Shown here one piece after another: positions 21,543 to 36,000 of a stretch of 64,000 nt of DNA. Position 1 is the stretch's first letter. Each line of letters begins with the position of its first letter. Origin of the DNA: Gymnothorax reevesii (taxonomy: Eukaryota; Chordata; Actinopteri; Anguilliformes; Muraenidae). The stretch spans positions 52,245,620-52,309,619 of the forward strand of contig CM056583.1 in assembly GCA_029721435.1 (NCBI GenBank). The letters are read 5' to 3'. The notes under the pieces are model-generated. The model searched no databases, was not told the origin of the DNA, and saw only the letters and a program-made list of their open reading frames with translations. The position numbers and the translations under genes were made by a program.

Positions 21543-22829
21543 TATGGTCATGTATATTGGTAAATGACCAAAATACAGAGGCCACTTTCACTTACATTCC
21601 ATACAGGGACAATCTCCCAGATTCAATCTAATAACCATTTCCTCTTGAGTTTGTTTGCTCTCGAATTGGTATGATTTGTAAGCGAGATCCTTTCATTGCC
21701 ATTGTCTTTGAATCTGTGTTTCTGGAGTAATTCCTCAGCCAGCACATATAATATTCCTCAGAAAAATACACTATGTGCAAAGTGCATTGTAGAGAGGCTG
21801 AGACTGTGTGAACACGGCAGTGATTAATGTCTGTGGGGGGTTCTTGAAGGGTTCTCTGATTTACTGATGTGGAGATAGGAGTTACATGGTACTGTAATCC
21901 CAGTAACTCCCATGTATCTCCTGAATGTCTAAGACAACTAACATCTAATTAAGTTTTACAGTCAGTTCCATCACATGCAGAAGCAAACGCCATACTCAGA
22001 TGTCAGATCCACATTTTAAAGGGTTTGGTGGGAAAACTGCACTATGCATGAAAAGCTATGAGGTTTTGAGAATGGATGGGGGGACTTCTCATGAGTTTCA
22101 GATGTGAGGGAAATCCCCATTTCTGTCAAAAATATATACCACACTTTTTTGGCTACTGCTGCTTTTCAGTCTGTCTGAACTGAAATTGCCATGGAACAGA
22201 CAACTCATGAACCAATCCACTATCAGTCACTTAGTCAGTTTTTGGTGTCATCAGAGTCAGAGATGATTTAGTTGAATCCTGTGCAGTTGCTGTGGATCTG
22301 CCATTGCACCTGTATGATTGTGACTGTATTGCGTGTGCACCAAACATAACAATTCATAATACAACTATCCTTGACAGAAAGCAAGTGTGCATGTACTTTA
22401 TTCAAACTTTATTTTAAACATTCAAAAAGGACAAATATATCCTTGTATTCTGTACCCAGCATTAAAAGCAAATTAATTATAAACAAATATACGTATTACA
22501 TATTAAAATATAAAAAATAGAAATGTACAGTACAGATGGTATACAGTAAAACATGATATACCTGTAAAATTCATGATATTTCTTTCACTTTTAGATGATT
22601 GAATTCAATTAATACCTGAGGTAGCAATCCTTAATCATGTACCTGAGTGAACATGTAAACCAATGGAATTTAAAAATGCACCACCCATTTTCCTCACAAT
22701 TTAAGAAATCTGATTTCATACTTCCAAGAACAAAAGTTAAACTTGCACACTGAGCACATGATATTGAAAATGGGATGATAATTTCTCTCGTTCCGCTTCA
22801 GTGATTCGCTTCATAACCAATTTGTTTCA

Positions 22830-23330
22830 TCCTCCTAGGTTGAGCAGTAGCCCTCAGTGAGTTGAGGCAGATTTTGACCACTCCCAAAACTGACAAGGTC
22901 CATGGTTATAAAAAGACCACAAAATGAAATGGTTTGGACAAGTCTGCACAATGCCTCGACTGACCAATCCACACAGGAACTGAGCCATTGGTTTGCTTCA
23001 GGCTGGTCAAAGCCGAAGAGAAGTTGCCAGACGAATGAATGTCAGCCATTCCACAATAGTGCGTCTTCACCAGCGATATAACGCCACTGGGACCGTTGCA
23101 GACCGCCCACGGCCAGGTCAGCTACTCGTGACTACCGTTTGTCAGGATCGTCACATCTACCTGGTTTATTTCTAATCAGGGTGTTTATGAATATACTGAA
23201 TTTAGTTATTGACCTCATCCAAAAACTGTGAGAATTCATCTATACGTAGTTTGTTTCTTCACACAAACTGACCTCTCAAAGTGAAGGTTGCTGGCATATA
23301 TACTGAAGTGACTGACACGTCATTTTAGGC
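22830..23330 (+). pseudogene. Tc1/mariner-family transposon with large internal deletion
   Basis: The plus-strand frame at 22993-23130 reads MLQAGQSRREVARRMNVSHS...TIVRLHQRYNATGTVADRPRPGQ, the paired helix-turn-helix DNA-binding domain of a Tc1 transposase. After about 23150 the frame stops and the sequence passes directly into a typical 3' untranslated end (AAACTGTGAGAATTCATCTA onward). The DDE catalytic domain is missing. Exact terminal repeats are not resolved. Confidence 0.8.
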
Positions 23331-23599
23331 TTGTGCCTCTTAAATTGTTTAAAATCTAATGTAAAAAATGTATGTTTATTCATAAATTGTATCCCTGCTT
23401 TGCTACGTAAGTCTCTGTCCTTGTGTTTTACGGGACAACAGCTGCTATGATCCAGTGATTTGGAGAGACCATGATGATTTGCTTCATCACATTAGCTACT
23501 AGTTTAGTAACTGAGTGTAGTTTCAATAGGAGTGTCAGTGCTGTGGATTGGTGTGTTTCTTAGCTCTGTTTTGTGCTGTGTAATAGCAACATTACACCA

Positions 23600-24030
23600 G
23601 TGTTTTGCACAGAGAGAGGAGCCGCGCTGCATTAGTTAGCACTTTAGTGGAGGTGCGGGCCGTGGCACGGGCCCCTCCAGCTGGCGGGGCCACCAGGCAC
23701 GGAGGGGGCGGTGTGTGGTTCCGCCGCACAGCGGGGGGGTGGTCCTGGCACTCTTTGTGCACTGCCTCTCTCCCCCAGCCCTTCTGCATAGGTGGTCCCC
23801 ACGCCCCCTTCTGCTGACACATGACAAGGGCCGGTCTGGGGGCCGACGAAGCTAGCACAAAGCAGGCCTTTTAACCGTCGCCGCCTGGAATGCCTTTCAA
23901 GATGGCTGCAAGGTGTCTGCCGGGTTTGGATGCGAGATTCTCCACTTCCCCCCTCCCATCCTTTTCTTCGTCCCCGTCTGCTGCAGCCCCGTCCGGCTCC
24001 CGGTGGAAGAAAGCCTCATTGTGGCTCGCG
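23600..24030. promoter_or_regulatory. CpG-rich island, possible orphan promoter or enhancer
   Basis: The segment is far richer in G+C and CpG than its neighbours, with roughly twenty CpGs between 23620 and 23890. It includes CCGTCGCCGCC and a YY1-like CAAGATGGCTGC at 23899-23910. Open frames of 60-100 residues on both strands lack domains and overlap, as expected in GC-rich DNA. It could be a promoter of an unannotated non-coding RNA or a conserved enhancer. Confidence 0.45.
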
Positions 24031-24241
24031 ATGCTGGGGTGCCTCATGTCAGCGCATTCAAGCCCAATCTTTTCTTGTCACAATCCATCCTCTTATTCAA
24101 CTTTTTTCATTTCATTTCTGTTTTCTTTACCCCCCCTCCCAAGCATCTCTGCTGTATCTGTTAATAAACGGGTTGCATGGAGTGTCCAGCGCTAAGTGGT
24201 AGGGTGCCTGTCCTGGTTCACTCTTTAGGGATCAAGAGAGT

Positions 24242-24326
24242 GTGAGAGAGACGGAGAAGGTGCTAGAGAGGGAGAGAGAGAGAGAGGGAGAGAGGGAGAG
24301 AGAGAGAGAGAGGGAGAGAGAGAGAC
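24242..24326. repeat. (GA)n-rich microsatellite
   Basis: Interrupted GAGAGAG/GGGAGA runs; the Ser-Leu open frame on the minus strand is an artefact. Confidence 0.95.
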
Positions 24327-24812
24327 AGCGAGTGGCATGGCAGCGCTGATTCATGTGTAAATGGGCATTCATTGTCACCCGTGTAAGGAGAGAATGTGCA
24401 TGAACAAATACAAACACACGAAACGCACACACAAACAGGCGCTGACGCACAGATATACTCTTCTGACGCTCACAGAAAAGCACATATCCTCCGCATTTTC
24501 ATTATGATTTTATAGTGGCATTATTGCAATGAATAACTTTGATAAGTTATTTTCTGCTGATTTCAGTGATATTTTCAGAAAATTTATATTCACTATTTCA
24601 GCGCAATGCCGTGGGCGTGCACAGCATCTTTCTGAATCTTGTGTCCTCTCTTTTTTCTTTGGCTAAATTAAGCCATCAATACGAAGTAGTAACTCTCTGC
24701 TAACATTATCCACAAAACTTCTTATTAAGAAAATACAAACATGCCAAACATGGGCTATACCAGATAAGGGTGAGAACAAGAGAAGTAAGATGAGAAATGG
24801 AGTATATCTGGA

Positions 24813-24868
24813 TCTACACACACACACACACGGACACGCACACGCACATGCACACACACATTCACACG
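24813..24868. repeat. interrupted (CA)n microsatellite
   Basis: CA runs broken by CG, CACGCACG and CATG units. Confidence 0.9.
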
Positions 24869-25055
24869 CCCTCATTGGATGAATAAAGACTATTCGACGT
24901 GTTCAGATGTATTGTAATGGGATTTGCTGTAAATTTGACAGTTGCTGAATTTAACCAGTTTCACAGGGTAAGCAGCATAAAATAGAATGCTTCCTTTGAT
25001 ACAACTCAAAATTTTGGACAAAGCACAGTGCAGTGAAACTGAATAAAGACCTCAT

Positions 25056-25059
<4 letters not shown>

Positions 25060-25101
<42 letters not shown>
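25060..25101. repeat. (CT)n microsatellite
   Basis: About 20 uninterrupted CT units. Confidence 0.95.
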
Positions 25102-25102
<1 letters not shown>

Positions 25103-25524
25103 GACCCTCTCTTCCACTCAGAGAAGTGTATGATTTACAAGGGGAGAGTCTATGTCTGATCATATCTTAACTTTAAAGCAGTTTGGGGGCAAATGCAAGG
25201 TTTGTGTTATTGTGAATGGAGTGTCTTTGTGAGTTCCCCTTTTCAGATGTCATGAACGAGCGTTTAAAAAAATCAGGCTCGCCATTCACACCAAGCAGAA
25301 AGACAAAACCCACGTCATGCCAGGGATCAGGACCCAAAGTGCTTTACATTGAAATCCTGACCAATGACATCTCCAGGTTAAACAAAAGGCTTTGAGCTTG
25401 AGTAAGAAGAGCCAGAGATATAGAATTATTCCAAAGCTCCAACTCACTAATGGCAGTGGATGGATCTTCAAAAAAAGTAAAGAGACCATACGGGATTAGG
25501 CAAATATTCATTCATATTCAAGGC

Positions 25525-25665
25525 TGTCCAGAAGTATCAGGACGGTGGCACTGTCTTTGTTTGTCTTTACCTTGTCCTCACGTGCACTGGATTTGAAAAA
25601 AGAAAATACAATGAATGCCCCATGAATGCAAATGAAAACTAGCTGTCTTGGCTAACTTTGGCGTA
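25525..25665. mobile_element. possible Tc1-like terminal fragment
   Basis: Phrases in order (AGTATCAGGACGGTGGCAC, CACTGGATTTGAAA, ATACAATGAA) resemble, from memory, the 5' end of a fish Tc1-like element that starts near GTATTCGGACAGTG. No transposase follows. Confidence 0.35.
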
Positions 25666-28600
25666 TTTATCAATACGCATTGTCGGTGTCATATTCTAAT
25701 AAATCAATGACCATTAGGTTATAATGGTGCCTATCAGCATTAATTTGTGGCCATTTCCCAATATTTACTTCTTTTTTTCTTTGCACAGAACAGTCAAAAA
25801 GCCAAATAGGTTTTTGTCTCGGTTTGCATTTGAACACTGAACTCTGTTTCTTAAACAATGTTGGAATTCTGACTTTTTTCACGAAATTCGATTACATATC
25901 GATTGCATTGTAAATTTTTGCATGTCAGTATTTCAAACCAGCATTGCTAATAAGAGATTGTGCATACATGTTGAAGTCAGAGGATTTTTATGCATGAAAA
26001 TAGCAGCATGTCACACCCGATATTTGACCCAGCAACAGTTAAATCTTGTCCCCTGGCCGTGAAGCCACTTCACTTCCCTGTTCCTGATTTAATCAGTTTC
26101 AACAAACACATTAAAATTTCACATCAAGGAATTCCCTCAAAGGATATCATTTGCCAGAAGGTATAGGATATTTAAGCCTGTGGAATTAGTCACTGAGCAG
26201 TAATGCAACCCAGAAAAAAAGAAAAACTAATTAAATGTCTGTAATGAGTTGGAACTACTAAGCACAGCACTGCACAGCTCTAGTATGTTCAGGGTTATAC
26301 CCAAATCAGTCACAATTTTGTCTTTTTTTTTCATTCTGTCGGTGTCCCTGGCAAAAGTTCTGCTTATTTCAGCCATTTTATGCACTCCTTCAATTGGATA
26401 TTGTTTTCACTTAATTTTAATTTTCTTTTTTTAATTAAGTGAAAAGTTTTAAAAAAGTGAAAGCTAACAGGATTTTCTGTTACAATACAGATGTAACGAT
26501 ACACATTTGACCCGTATTATTCAGTAAAAGTTATAATTGATCATATTGAAATGTGTTTATGAGTCTTTTTACTTTGAAATGCACAAAACTTTCCTTTTTT
26601 TCAGTCCGATGTCATAATTGAATCATGGCTTGCTCTGTCTGCTCCTGTTTCAGTCCTTTGTATAATCACTTAAATTATGTACAGTCAGATTCCCTCTTTG
26701 TAACAGTCAACATAATGCATAATAATAACCAATTACACAAATAATAAGGATTAGACGCATAAAAACACAATTAAATGGTAATGTTCATCTTGTGAAAAAT
26801 TTTATTCATCATCCGCTCTGTGCGTGAATGTATGTATATATGTATGCACACATGTATGTATGTCTGTACTTGTAATCATGCTTTGCTTCTGTCTGTTTAT
26901 TTATTTATTTGCTGTTAGACCTAAGCTCATCTTTAATGTAGGGCCGGTAAGGCTGTATCTGGTCGACATGCTTAACTGGAGGTGACAGAGGAGTACATGT
27001 AGACCTGATTAGGTCTATTAGTGTGGACAGCATTGTGTGCTCACTCAGTGGGGACTGTGTCGGCCCACTGAGCAGATAGCCCTTGACACCTGTTCCTCTC
27101 CTGTTTGCCCACAAACGCACCACCACATCGGGCCTCAGATCAGGAAGGGACCAGGAGCTCCACGCACAAGACAGCTAATAGGGTAAATTTTAGAGTTTCC
27201 TCTGATCCAAGTCATGGAGAGATTTTATGAGCAGCTCATTAATCTCCAAATTTACATTTTTACTTACCCTATGTGATATTATTGAACAATTTAAAAATTA
27301 CAATTTTCTTCTAATTGACACGAGTGATGTGCATGTTTTATTTAAATGCTAAATATTAATTGTGATGTTTTTTAATGTGCTATGAACACTCCAGTAATTT
27401 GTATTTTGTAAAGTTGCATTCTGGTTCACTGTTACAGACTCAGGATATTTACTCAGAGAGAAACCATTTTGTAAACATAGAGGTGAATTTGTAAATAAAT
27501 AACCTAAGTCCCGATTCATGTTATTCAGCAAATGCCATATCCATTTCTCTCATGACATACGAGTCATGGACACGCCATTTTACAAGGAGTTTTCGCCTGG
27601 CCACCCATATTTGAATTTTTTAACTACACGGATGCAGCAGTGTGTAGAAAAGTCATTTTTGAGGTGCTGCTTTGCGGCAGATTTGAGAAAGTGTAGGCAT
27701 CTGTACAAGAATGAGGCCTCTTGTAGACACCTCCCCTTGTAGTCTGGGAGAATATCGGTTTGCCTAGCAGAGAAAATCAGAGTGTAAAAGCTCCAAAAGT
27801 TTGCTGTTCCTGACTTAATGGCAGCTAATGTCTGTGTGACCATCCATGCAGAAAGCATAATTCAGTCTTTATATCATCACTGATGACCACATATTCACCA
27901 AATAAACACAAAAGAGAGGGTGATCTGAGGAGAAAACATCTCCTACATTATCATATAACAGTTTGAAATTTTACTCTCCAGGCTTGTTCAGAACTATATT
28001 GGCATTACTGACTGGGTCCAGCTCCAGCTCACAGCTTTGGTCCAACTATGAGTACAGAAGCAGGACTTCACACTGAGATAACTGATTCATAACATCAGTA
28101 ACGGATCTGTTGCTTATGCGTGGAATAAGTCAACGTGTAGGACATTTAAATTTAATAATTTCAAAAACTAATTCAAAGTTATTTTGATGCTTGTTAATGT
28201 CAGCTATCTACGACTGTAATGCACTCAATGGAGCTAACTTGAGTCACACAAATAGGAATGCTTTGGAAAAGATAATGCTGGAATTAATACCTACTTTTAC
28301 ACTTGATATAACTTGCTAGCTGAGTAGTTAACTGTGACAATTTCATTTTGACTGTGTCTTGTTCACACAGACCTGGAAGACTCTTCACACGTCAGTGCTG
28401 TTGTGGGCCAGATGTATTTTGATTTTAGCGAAGGGAGCAATGGAGACGAGCTGTGGTATGATCGGTATGGAAATGAGGTTTCAGATGATGTTAGACCAGG
28501 GGGCTGAGACACAAGAAACAAGCTAATAGGAGAAACAAGGAACAATCAATAGCTGATAACTGTGTACAGGTTACTGCCTAAATTATGTCCTTTGGAGTCA

Positions 28601-31600
28601 GTATTATGGAAATTTAAGTCCCTTGTACATGTTGAAAGCAATTTAATGACAAAAAGGTTTACAGTTCCAGTTTTGGACTGCATATTCAATATTTATTGCA
28701 TATTAATATAAACCTTACTTGTAACAAGATAACATTAGTAAATATACAATTAAGCATGACCGCTTTCAAACTATGCACAAAAATGAAAAATGTGATCTAG
28801 GTTCCTTTTTCTCTCCTTCATACATTACGCTGAGAATTATATTGTGTTTTTAATTCCCCTTGTATTGTATTAATTGCTGTTATTGGTGTTGTCAGATAAT
28901 TATGGTGACAAGTTCTTCTAAAACTTTATGCAAAATGTTTTTGTTCTCTGGAGTCAGCATACAGATCAGATCATAAAACAGGTAATAAAAAATCACAGAT
29001 TGCGAACTCAAGATAAGAATCCAAATTATCCTGAAAGTAATAGTGTCGATTTGACATCAGAGACAGAGCATTCAGTCAACAGTTTGTGTGCTCCTATCGC
29101 CTCCAGCAGTTATGGAAACAGAGGCAAGAAGAAATAATGACTGATCACTGGTCAAATTAAACAAAAGCTGTGATCATCATGAGGACGTATGAAGAGCTTG
29201 TTTAAATGCCGGCTGTAGGATGGGTGTGATGAAAGGGAGTGGAGGAGTTTCTCGGAATTTGAGAACCAGTTACATTTGCAACTACCGGGGTGGATCAGCA
29301 TTATTACAAAGAGTGTTCACTGAAAATGTTATCCAGAAAAAACAAGACTAATAAATCATATTCTCCTTTATCTCTTAATACTGACCAGTAGGACTATTAT
29401 CACGATGACTACTACTATATTACTACTATAAATTATTTATGTTTCATCAAAGCAAATGTATTTACTGTATTATTTAGTGCATTAATTTATTGGGGAAAAA
29501 ATTATCTTCTAAACATTACCAAAAACTAAAAGTTTTTGTTCACACTTTTTAAACAGAGGCAGTGATAACAGTTATAACAGATCTCTGATGTTCCTGCCAC
29601 GAGGACACATCAGTCTAAATTATGAAACGTGTTGACGCAAGTACCATTATTAAAAAGCGATTTCTTGACAAAATGGAGGGATAATAATTAGTGATTTAGT
29701 AGGATACGCACCAGTTAATAGTTAAAATTACCTACCAGGTTCAAATGATACCAAATTCACAAATGCATACTGGGCAAATATGAATATATATTGAACACTC
29801 CGCTCTTGCTTTTGTTCCATAATTTAATTAAATATTAACTATTTTAAGACATTTATAATTAGAGAAATGGCACAGAACCAGATGTGAACAGTGAGAAGTC
29901 AAAAAGAATTGGTAAATGCAAGATACTAACCAGACTTTTGATGTTTATATTTTATATATATTTGGCATAATAAACAGGTAAACTATTTCCATTTCCCGAC
30001 AAAGGAATTACAATCAACCTGGATCAATGCACACTCAACCAAAAAAATAAGAAGGACATCACAAAGGCGGCTTATCCTTGGAAACTTCCAGAGTTGTAAT
30101 TTTGGTAAATAAATAAATAAAGCCTTAAATGTCCATAGCAGTTCTTATGGCAAAGGATTGCCACTATGATCAATTTAAGAGTTAAAAATTTGATTGTTTT
30201 ATTTATTTATTTGGTAGGCAAAAAGGGTTGAAATTGCACATTTTTTCCTTCTCTGACTAATTGAAAAATGTTGGCGTCCAAACATTTTTGTGGAGCAATG
30301 TATATAAAGTATATATATGAATGTACAGGAAAAAATGAGCTATTTATAAATTCAGTACTTGGACAGACTCTGGATTATGCATGTGCTGGCACCACTCATT
30401 TTACAACATGAGCTGATTGTGGGGTGCACCTGCCAAACGATACCAGCGAGCAAAACCATGCTTAAAATACTGTATCTTAGTCTTTGATATCATGATAAAC
30501 ACACATCAGGTGAGTTGCAAACATGATCTTCAAATGAATAGCTTTATTTCACTAGCGCACGAGATGAGCGTGCAGATTTTGCATGTGAATGACCAAGATA
30601 AATTCTCCCTTTCTAAATGGATGCCACTCTCCTGTTATTTTTTCATTTATGTGTGTCGCAGGTTTTTCTCCCGGACCTTGCTAAGCTTAGCTGTTGCTAT
30701 TTAGCCTTCCTGAGGCTATTGCACTGTTAAATCAATGAATTTCATTGTGCCCCCTCACAATGTTTAACAGCCTCCTCAGTCTTTTCATCCTGGTGGCGGG
30801 CCTACTTCCTCCTATGTCCAATATGTCCGTTTTCCATTTCCATTTCCATCTATTTTTTTCTTCTTTTACTGTAGCAATGTATGTAGCTATTTTTGTAGTT
30901 TTTTTTTTTTTTTTTGAAAACCAGGAAAAAAAAGAAACAGTGACTGGGCTTGTGACGTTAAGTCTTTTCGTTTCCACAGTCACAGATCTTGAAGCCCTGA
31001 TTCTGGCAAAAGATTATCTGAATCATCTCTTGTAACTGCTGGTTACAGGAATGCAATGGTTTACAACCATCTGGTAATACAACATTTCTGGATTCGTGGC
31101 ATGAATTGTCAACATTGGATGCACTTAGGGCAGATGCCACGTTACTATTCACAGCAATGAAGCAGACAATATTCACTACTTGTTCTATTCCGCGTTCATG
31201 AGCAATATTGGGGCACTCAGGAGTTGACAGTGATACCATTTTGTTATAATGCTTTTATTACAAGGGTATTAAAACAACATAGTCACCTGACATGAAACTG
31301 CAAAGTAGTACCATTTCTTGCAGACAATAGCCTCCAAAAGGGTACTGCAACAATCTGAAACAAGAAAATCAGTCCATAAATATACAAAGTATCATAAACA
31401 CAGTATAGGTTACATATCGTCCACCAGCTTTTAAATTATGTAGAGAATAACAAAATATAATTTGAAGCAAGCTAACCAGTTCTCTTTTTTACAGAGAAAT
31501 GACTCTTAAACCACGACTGGGGTAAGAAGAGTAGAAACACTGCTCTGAGTCGCACTTTTGTGTGACTTTGAAGTGGAGTAGACAAGAAGAAGGCTTAGTC

Positions 31601-32546
31601 CCAGGCTTTCCAGTGGTTCCAGGTTTTGGAAGAAATTAGCATTCATCTGTCCTCCAGGAGAAACCCACAAGCTCTGGTGCTCTTGAATAGATTTGAATTA
31701 TAGATGACTAACTGAGAAGTCTTAGTATTTCACTTAGAAGCGCTGAGACCATTACTTGCATAGGTAAATAAAAACACAATGGAGGTTTCTAATTTGATGA
31801 TTGCTAGAGTGGTTGACCGCTTGACCCAAGATTCAGATCTTCTATTCTCAGTGAAACCTGGACGAGTCAAGAGCTCTGACTGCCTTCATTCTCCTGAGGT
31901 GCCTTCATTAATACCATCCAGGTAGGGATAAAGGTAATGACAAAGGGGTCGGCACATCAACCATACACCCCAAGGAAAGAGTAGTTAAGTACTTTGTTTT
32001 GGACCTTTCGGTATTACATGGTCTCATATACGTTCAAGAAAATGAGCAACAGAAAAAAAAGATCACAATATCAGCAAAAATAATAAATAAATAAATAAAT
32101 AAATTGTCAGACAAGGCATGCAAATCACAAGGAACTGCTGTCAAGTTCCCTCTGCGCTAAAAAGGGATGCCTAATTATTTCCTTCAGAGGTCATATTGGG
32201 GAAAAGTGACAAGATTATGCAAAGAACTCATTTGTCATGAAACTAAGACAGAAGAATAGTCATCTGCTTTGGTTGACCATAGACACACAATGCCCTCCTT
32301 CACCGTTGCTGATTGGAGAAATGGCACGCAAATGTTGCCGAGCAATGCAAGAGGGATACTGTATGCATGGGTACCAAGAAGCACTGGGTCAGTGAAAGGT
32401 CATAATTTCAATACAGCAGCATTCCCATGTGATACTCCATTTCAGTCATCATTTTGTGCAGTCATGCCCACTTTTTCTGTTTCTTGCACGTCGTTTCCAC
32501 TTATATTTACATATTTGTATCAACCCCTATTTTGTTCTGCGTCAAT
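25666..32546. other. non-coding gene desert; nothing recognised
   Basis: There are no domain-bearing open frames, RNA genes or clear transposon ends over about 6.9 kb, apart from short AAAT runs near 30108 and 32083. A minus-strand frame at 26905-27126 looks slightly protein-like but has no assignable motif. Confidence 0.5.
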
Positions 32547-33042
32547 TTAACCCGACTTGATGTTCAACGTCTCTAAAAACATCGTTAACGCACTTTTTTC
32601 TGCTAGTCTTTCTCCCCCTAACTTTACAGGTAGATTATGAATTTCACTGAAAAAAATATTTCATATTCTGAACACATTTTGTAAGCATCAGTTTTGTTTG
32701 GGTCATTTTGACCCCAGGACAACCATAATTTTGATCTTGTTTCTGTGTAGTGTTTCCTGAGAATGAGGGCATGTTCAAATTAATTTCTCATTTATTTCAC
32801 ATTACATCCCAATAATTTTGTTATAATCATGTAAAATCGATGATTGATGTATAAGGGGAGGATGGGGGAGTCGTGTTTTATTTACTTGGCAATTAAAATG
32901 GTCAATATAAGGGCATAAATGAGCTGAGAGGAGATTGGGTCAAACTTTCAGTTACAAACATCTTATGTAGTTTTTCATTGCGAGGATCAAACTGACCTCA
33001 ACCAAAAATGGCTCAGTAATCTGAACATAATAGGAGGGTTAA
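32547..33042. mobile_element. piggyBac-type MITE (488 bp) between TTAA target sites
   Basis: TTAA occurs at both ends (32547-32550, 33039-33042). The left end TTTAACCCGACTTGATGTTC and the reverse complement of the right end, TTTAACCCTCCTATTATGTT, share TTTAACCC, CT and then GTTCA in nearly the same spacing. The interior holds GGGTCATTTTGACCCC near 32700, a palindrome often seen in fish elements with TTAACCCTCCT ends. TTAA targeting is diagnostic for piggyBac. There is no transposase. Confidence 0.7.
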
Positions 33043-36000
33043 ACTTGTATGCAAAACCAAAAAAAGTTTAAATTAAGATAATAATAACAAAATAATTATA
33101 ATAATAATAAACAGTATGGGTCTACTTATTGTCTTAAGAAAAGAGTTTTTGACTTGCAAAGCACTTATTATATTTTTGCAACATGGAAAAGTAATTTAAG
33201 CGAGATTCTGAAATCATAATGGAAAATAATCGAATTAAATTATAATGCGTATTTGATGGAGCCGACGACATGCAGTATAACACAGTCTAGTGATAAGAGA
33301 CTTCAATATACTGTGGCCAATATAATAGCCTACGCTCTTTTTGCATTTTATATTTTATTATGCGTTTTTGAAGTCGCACCGAGGTATTAGTTCGGCTAAT
33401 GCACCATTCCATTAATGATCTGAGCTTCTAGATATACACCAATCTTTATTGGCAACCTCATGTGATATTGTGTAGTTCCAATCATTAGTGCCCAGCGTTG
33501 TATTTTAATGGGTGTTTTTTCACCCGTTTAGCCAAAGTTTTAGTATTCAAGCTCTGAGAGCGCGAATAATATGGCTAAGCTGTATAGGCCTCATTCCACC
33601 AGAGACCGCCATCAAATAGTTCACAATAATTTACTGTACATCACTGTGGTTGTGGTTGGTTGATTAACTCATCATACAAATACACAAAATAATAATAATA
33701 ATAATAATTATTATTATTATTATTATTATTGTTGTTGTTGTTGTTGTTGTTGTTGTTATTCTTATATACTTTTGCTCTTAGCGTGTTTCCTTAATTTTTC
33801 ACGTGCGAAATTAACCCCTATAATAATAATAATAATAATAATAATCAGTAGAGCGTGATGGACAGCTTCCGCAGCATTCAGCACTGAGGTTGTTCTTGCT
33901 GAAGCACCAAGTATCTTTTTCCGCTATACCCCCGTCTATTCCAAGAGAGTAAAGACAAACTTGCATTGTTTGGTCCCTACGCCCTTATCAGGCAAATTTA
34001 CAACCACTTGACTGCCATAACAACAAGCACATTGCTTCAGCAACAACAGGCAACGGGCAATACCGAAAGTAGTCATCCAGAAGCGCGTTTAAAACAGGCC
34101 CCAGCAAATTTTTGAGAATCATTCTCCATCATTCAAAAAAATGAAACTCATGAAATGTTAGATTTACTTAATAATGTTATGTCAACTGGTTCCACGCAAG
34201 CTTTGTGTAATCTTTATTTGACTTCTAACATTTTTGGCCACTTTAATTAATTGCATTGAGTAGAATGTACTTAACTCAGTTTAGTGGAACCAGTTACATA
34301 ATATTTCATAGGGTTTCATGTTTTTGAGTATACTGCCTTATTTCTCTGACTGATACTCCACATACGGCAGCCTTTTCTTGTTATTTATTGTTTTCTTTTC
34401 CACCGACCTGTCAAAGCATTTTACATCTTCCTCCTAACTGTCACGGGTTTACTGCAGCACATTCCAATGGGATGCACCTTGCTCTGCCCATCGATGTCGA
34501 GATTCAAGACAGCAGCTCAGCTCTAAGTGCCACGGTGGACTTATAATTGCCCTGACATTGCTCTGACATGAGCTAATACCGGGAGCAAACCCCGTCTCCC
34601 AGGTCCTAAAGCCTGTAGTGATGACTGACCACTCATTAAACTTGAGAAGTTGAACAACTCGTGTTCTTGTGAAACCCATGATATCGCACACGATAGACTT
34701 AATTTGAATCCAGAACAGTGATTGAAGGAGTTTAAAGGGATGAAACCCCTGCATAACTTTTCAGAAGATGGACGCACAACTTGATTTTGAGTGACAGTGA
34801 CTTTGAGAGCAGCTCTCTGAGGTGCGTGTTCCAACGATGTTGAAAACAAAAGATTAATCAACACTGCGATTGAAGTAGCGATATTTTGGAGCGGTGTTTT
34901 GGAGCTTTCGTTTTATATTTGATTTGCTGAACAGCACTGGTACAATTTTAGACTTAACGTTTTCTCACTATTTCGCAAACGTTCTTATTGTTAGGCTACT
35001 ATTTGCGACCATGAGGCCGCGCTTTAAGACGTGCAGGTACTTCTAGACAGAAAAACGGGCTTTCTCCCATACACTCGCCTGTCTCCCATTTGAAGTTGAA
35101 TCATTAACCATGGTAAATCACAAGAATTTGAGTAAATATTTACTGTTGATTCTGGCTCAGTTAATGAAGTATTTATTTATTTATTTTTAAATCATTTGAC
35201 ACGTTTCATTTATTTGCAAACAAAGGTCTAATTAACCTGCTATGCGCGACGTGAGGGCAAACAATATGATAGTTTTTATTTCCTTATAAATTGCTTTCAA
35301 GTTAAAAAAGCGTCCAAATAAAGGCCAATTAATAACTGATACCAAAACAAGCCAACCAATTTGTTTTTGTAGCCTATTATTTTTTTCAACGTTTTTCGGG
35401 CAAATATGTGTCACATTGATAATTACTGGAAACATTCGGATTTACTGATTTACTATTTTGGAAAAAGTTTTCATCGCCTGCATGCGTGATAAACGAAAGC
35501 AGGAGTCGGGTAGGTCCCTACATTTCGCAATATTCCCTGAATTGCTATCCATTCGTATGTCACCGAATAAATTAAAATTAGCGTCGAAAGTGCCATCGAA
35601 GTATTCAAGTATTGCATTTCTCGTGTCCATCACTGCCGGTTATATATAATTGGTCAAAGTTAAAGCCACTGTTTGATCTAGGAAGTTACAGGCCTGTGTT
35701 ATGGATTATATTAGTGCTAATGAACATTAGTATCAGCGCTAATTCTTTTTTTTTTTTTTTGCTCAAATATTTCAAATGAACTGCGTGCTCTGTGTTACGC
35801 AATGGACATATCACGTTTAGCTACGCTTACACAATATTAGACCATACTATTATCAAAGAGCTAAATGATCAGTAGACTTAAAAAGTCTCCCGTTCCTCCC
35901 CTCTCCTCTGGAGTGCTCCCGCAGATCCCTGTCAGTTCTCTATTTGCATAATTATATGCTCTGGACTGAAGAGAAAACTAACCCTCAAATTTTATGGGTC

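Noticed and set aside
26905..27126. Minus-strand 73-residue frame with a slightly protein-like, retroelement-like texture
   Set aside because: No assignable reverse transcriptase, integrase or gag motif, so no call can be supported.
30010..30305. Possible Tc1-like end near GTCCAAACATTTTTGTGGAG
   Set aside because: Only one weak end-like phrase; no matching opposite terminus or transposase fragment was found.
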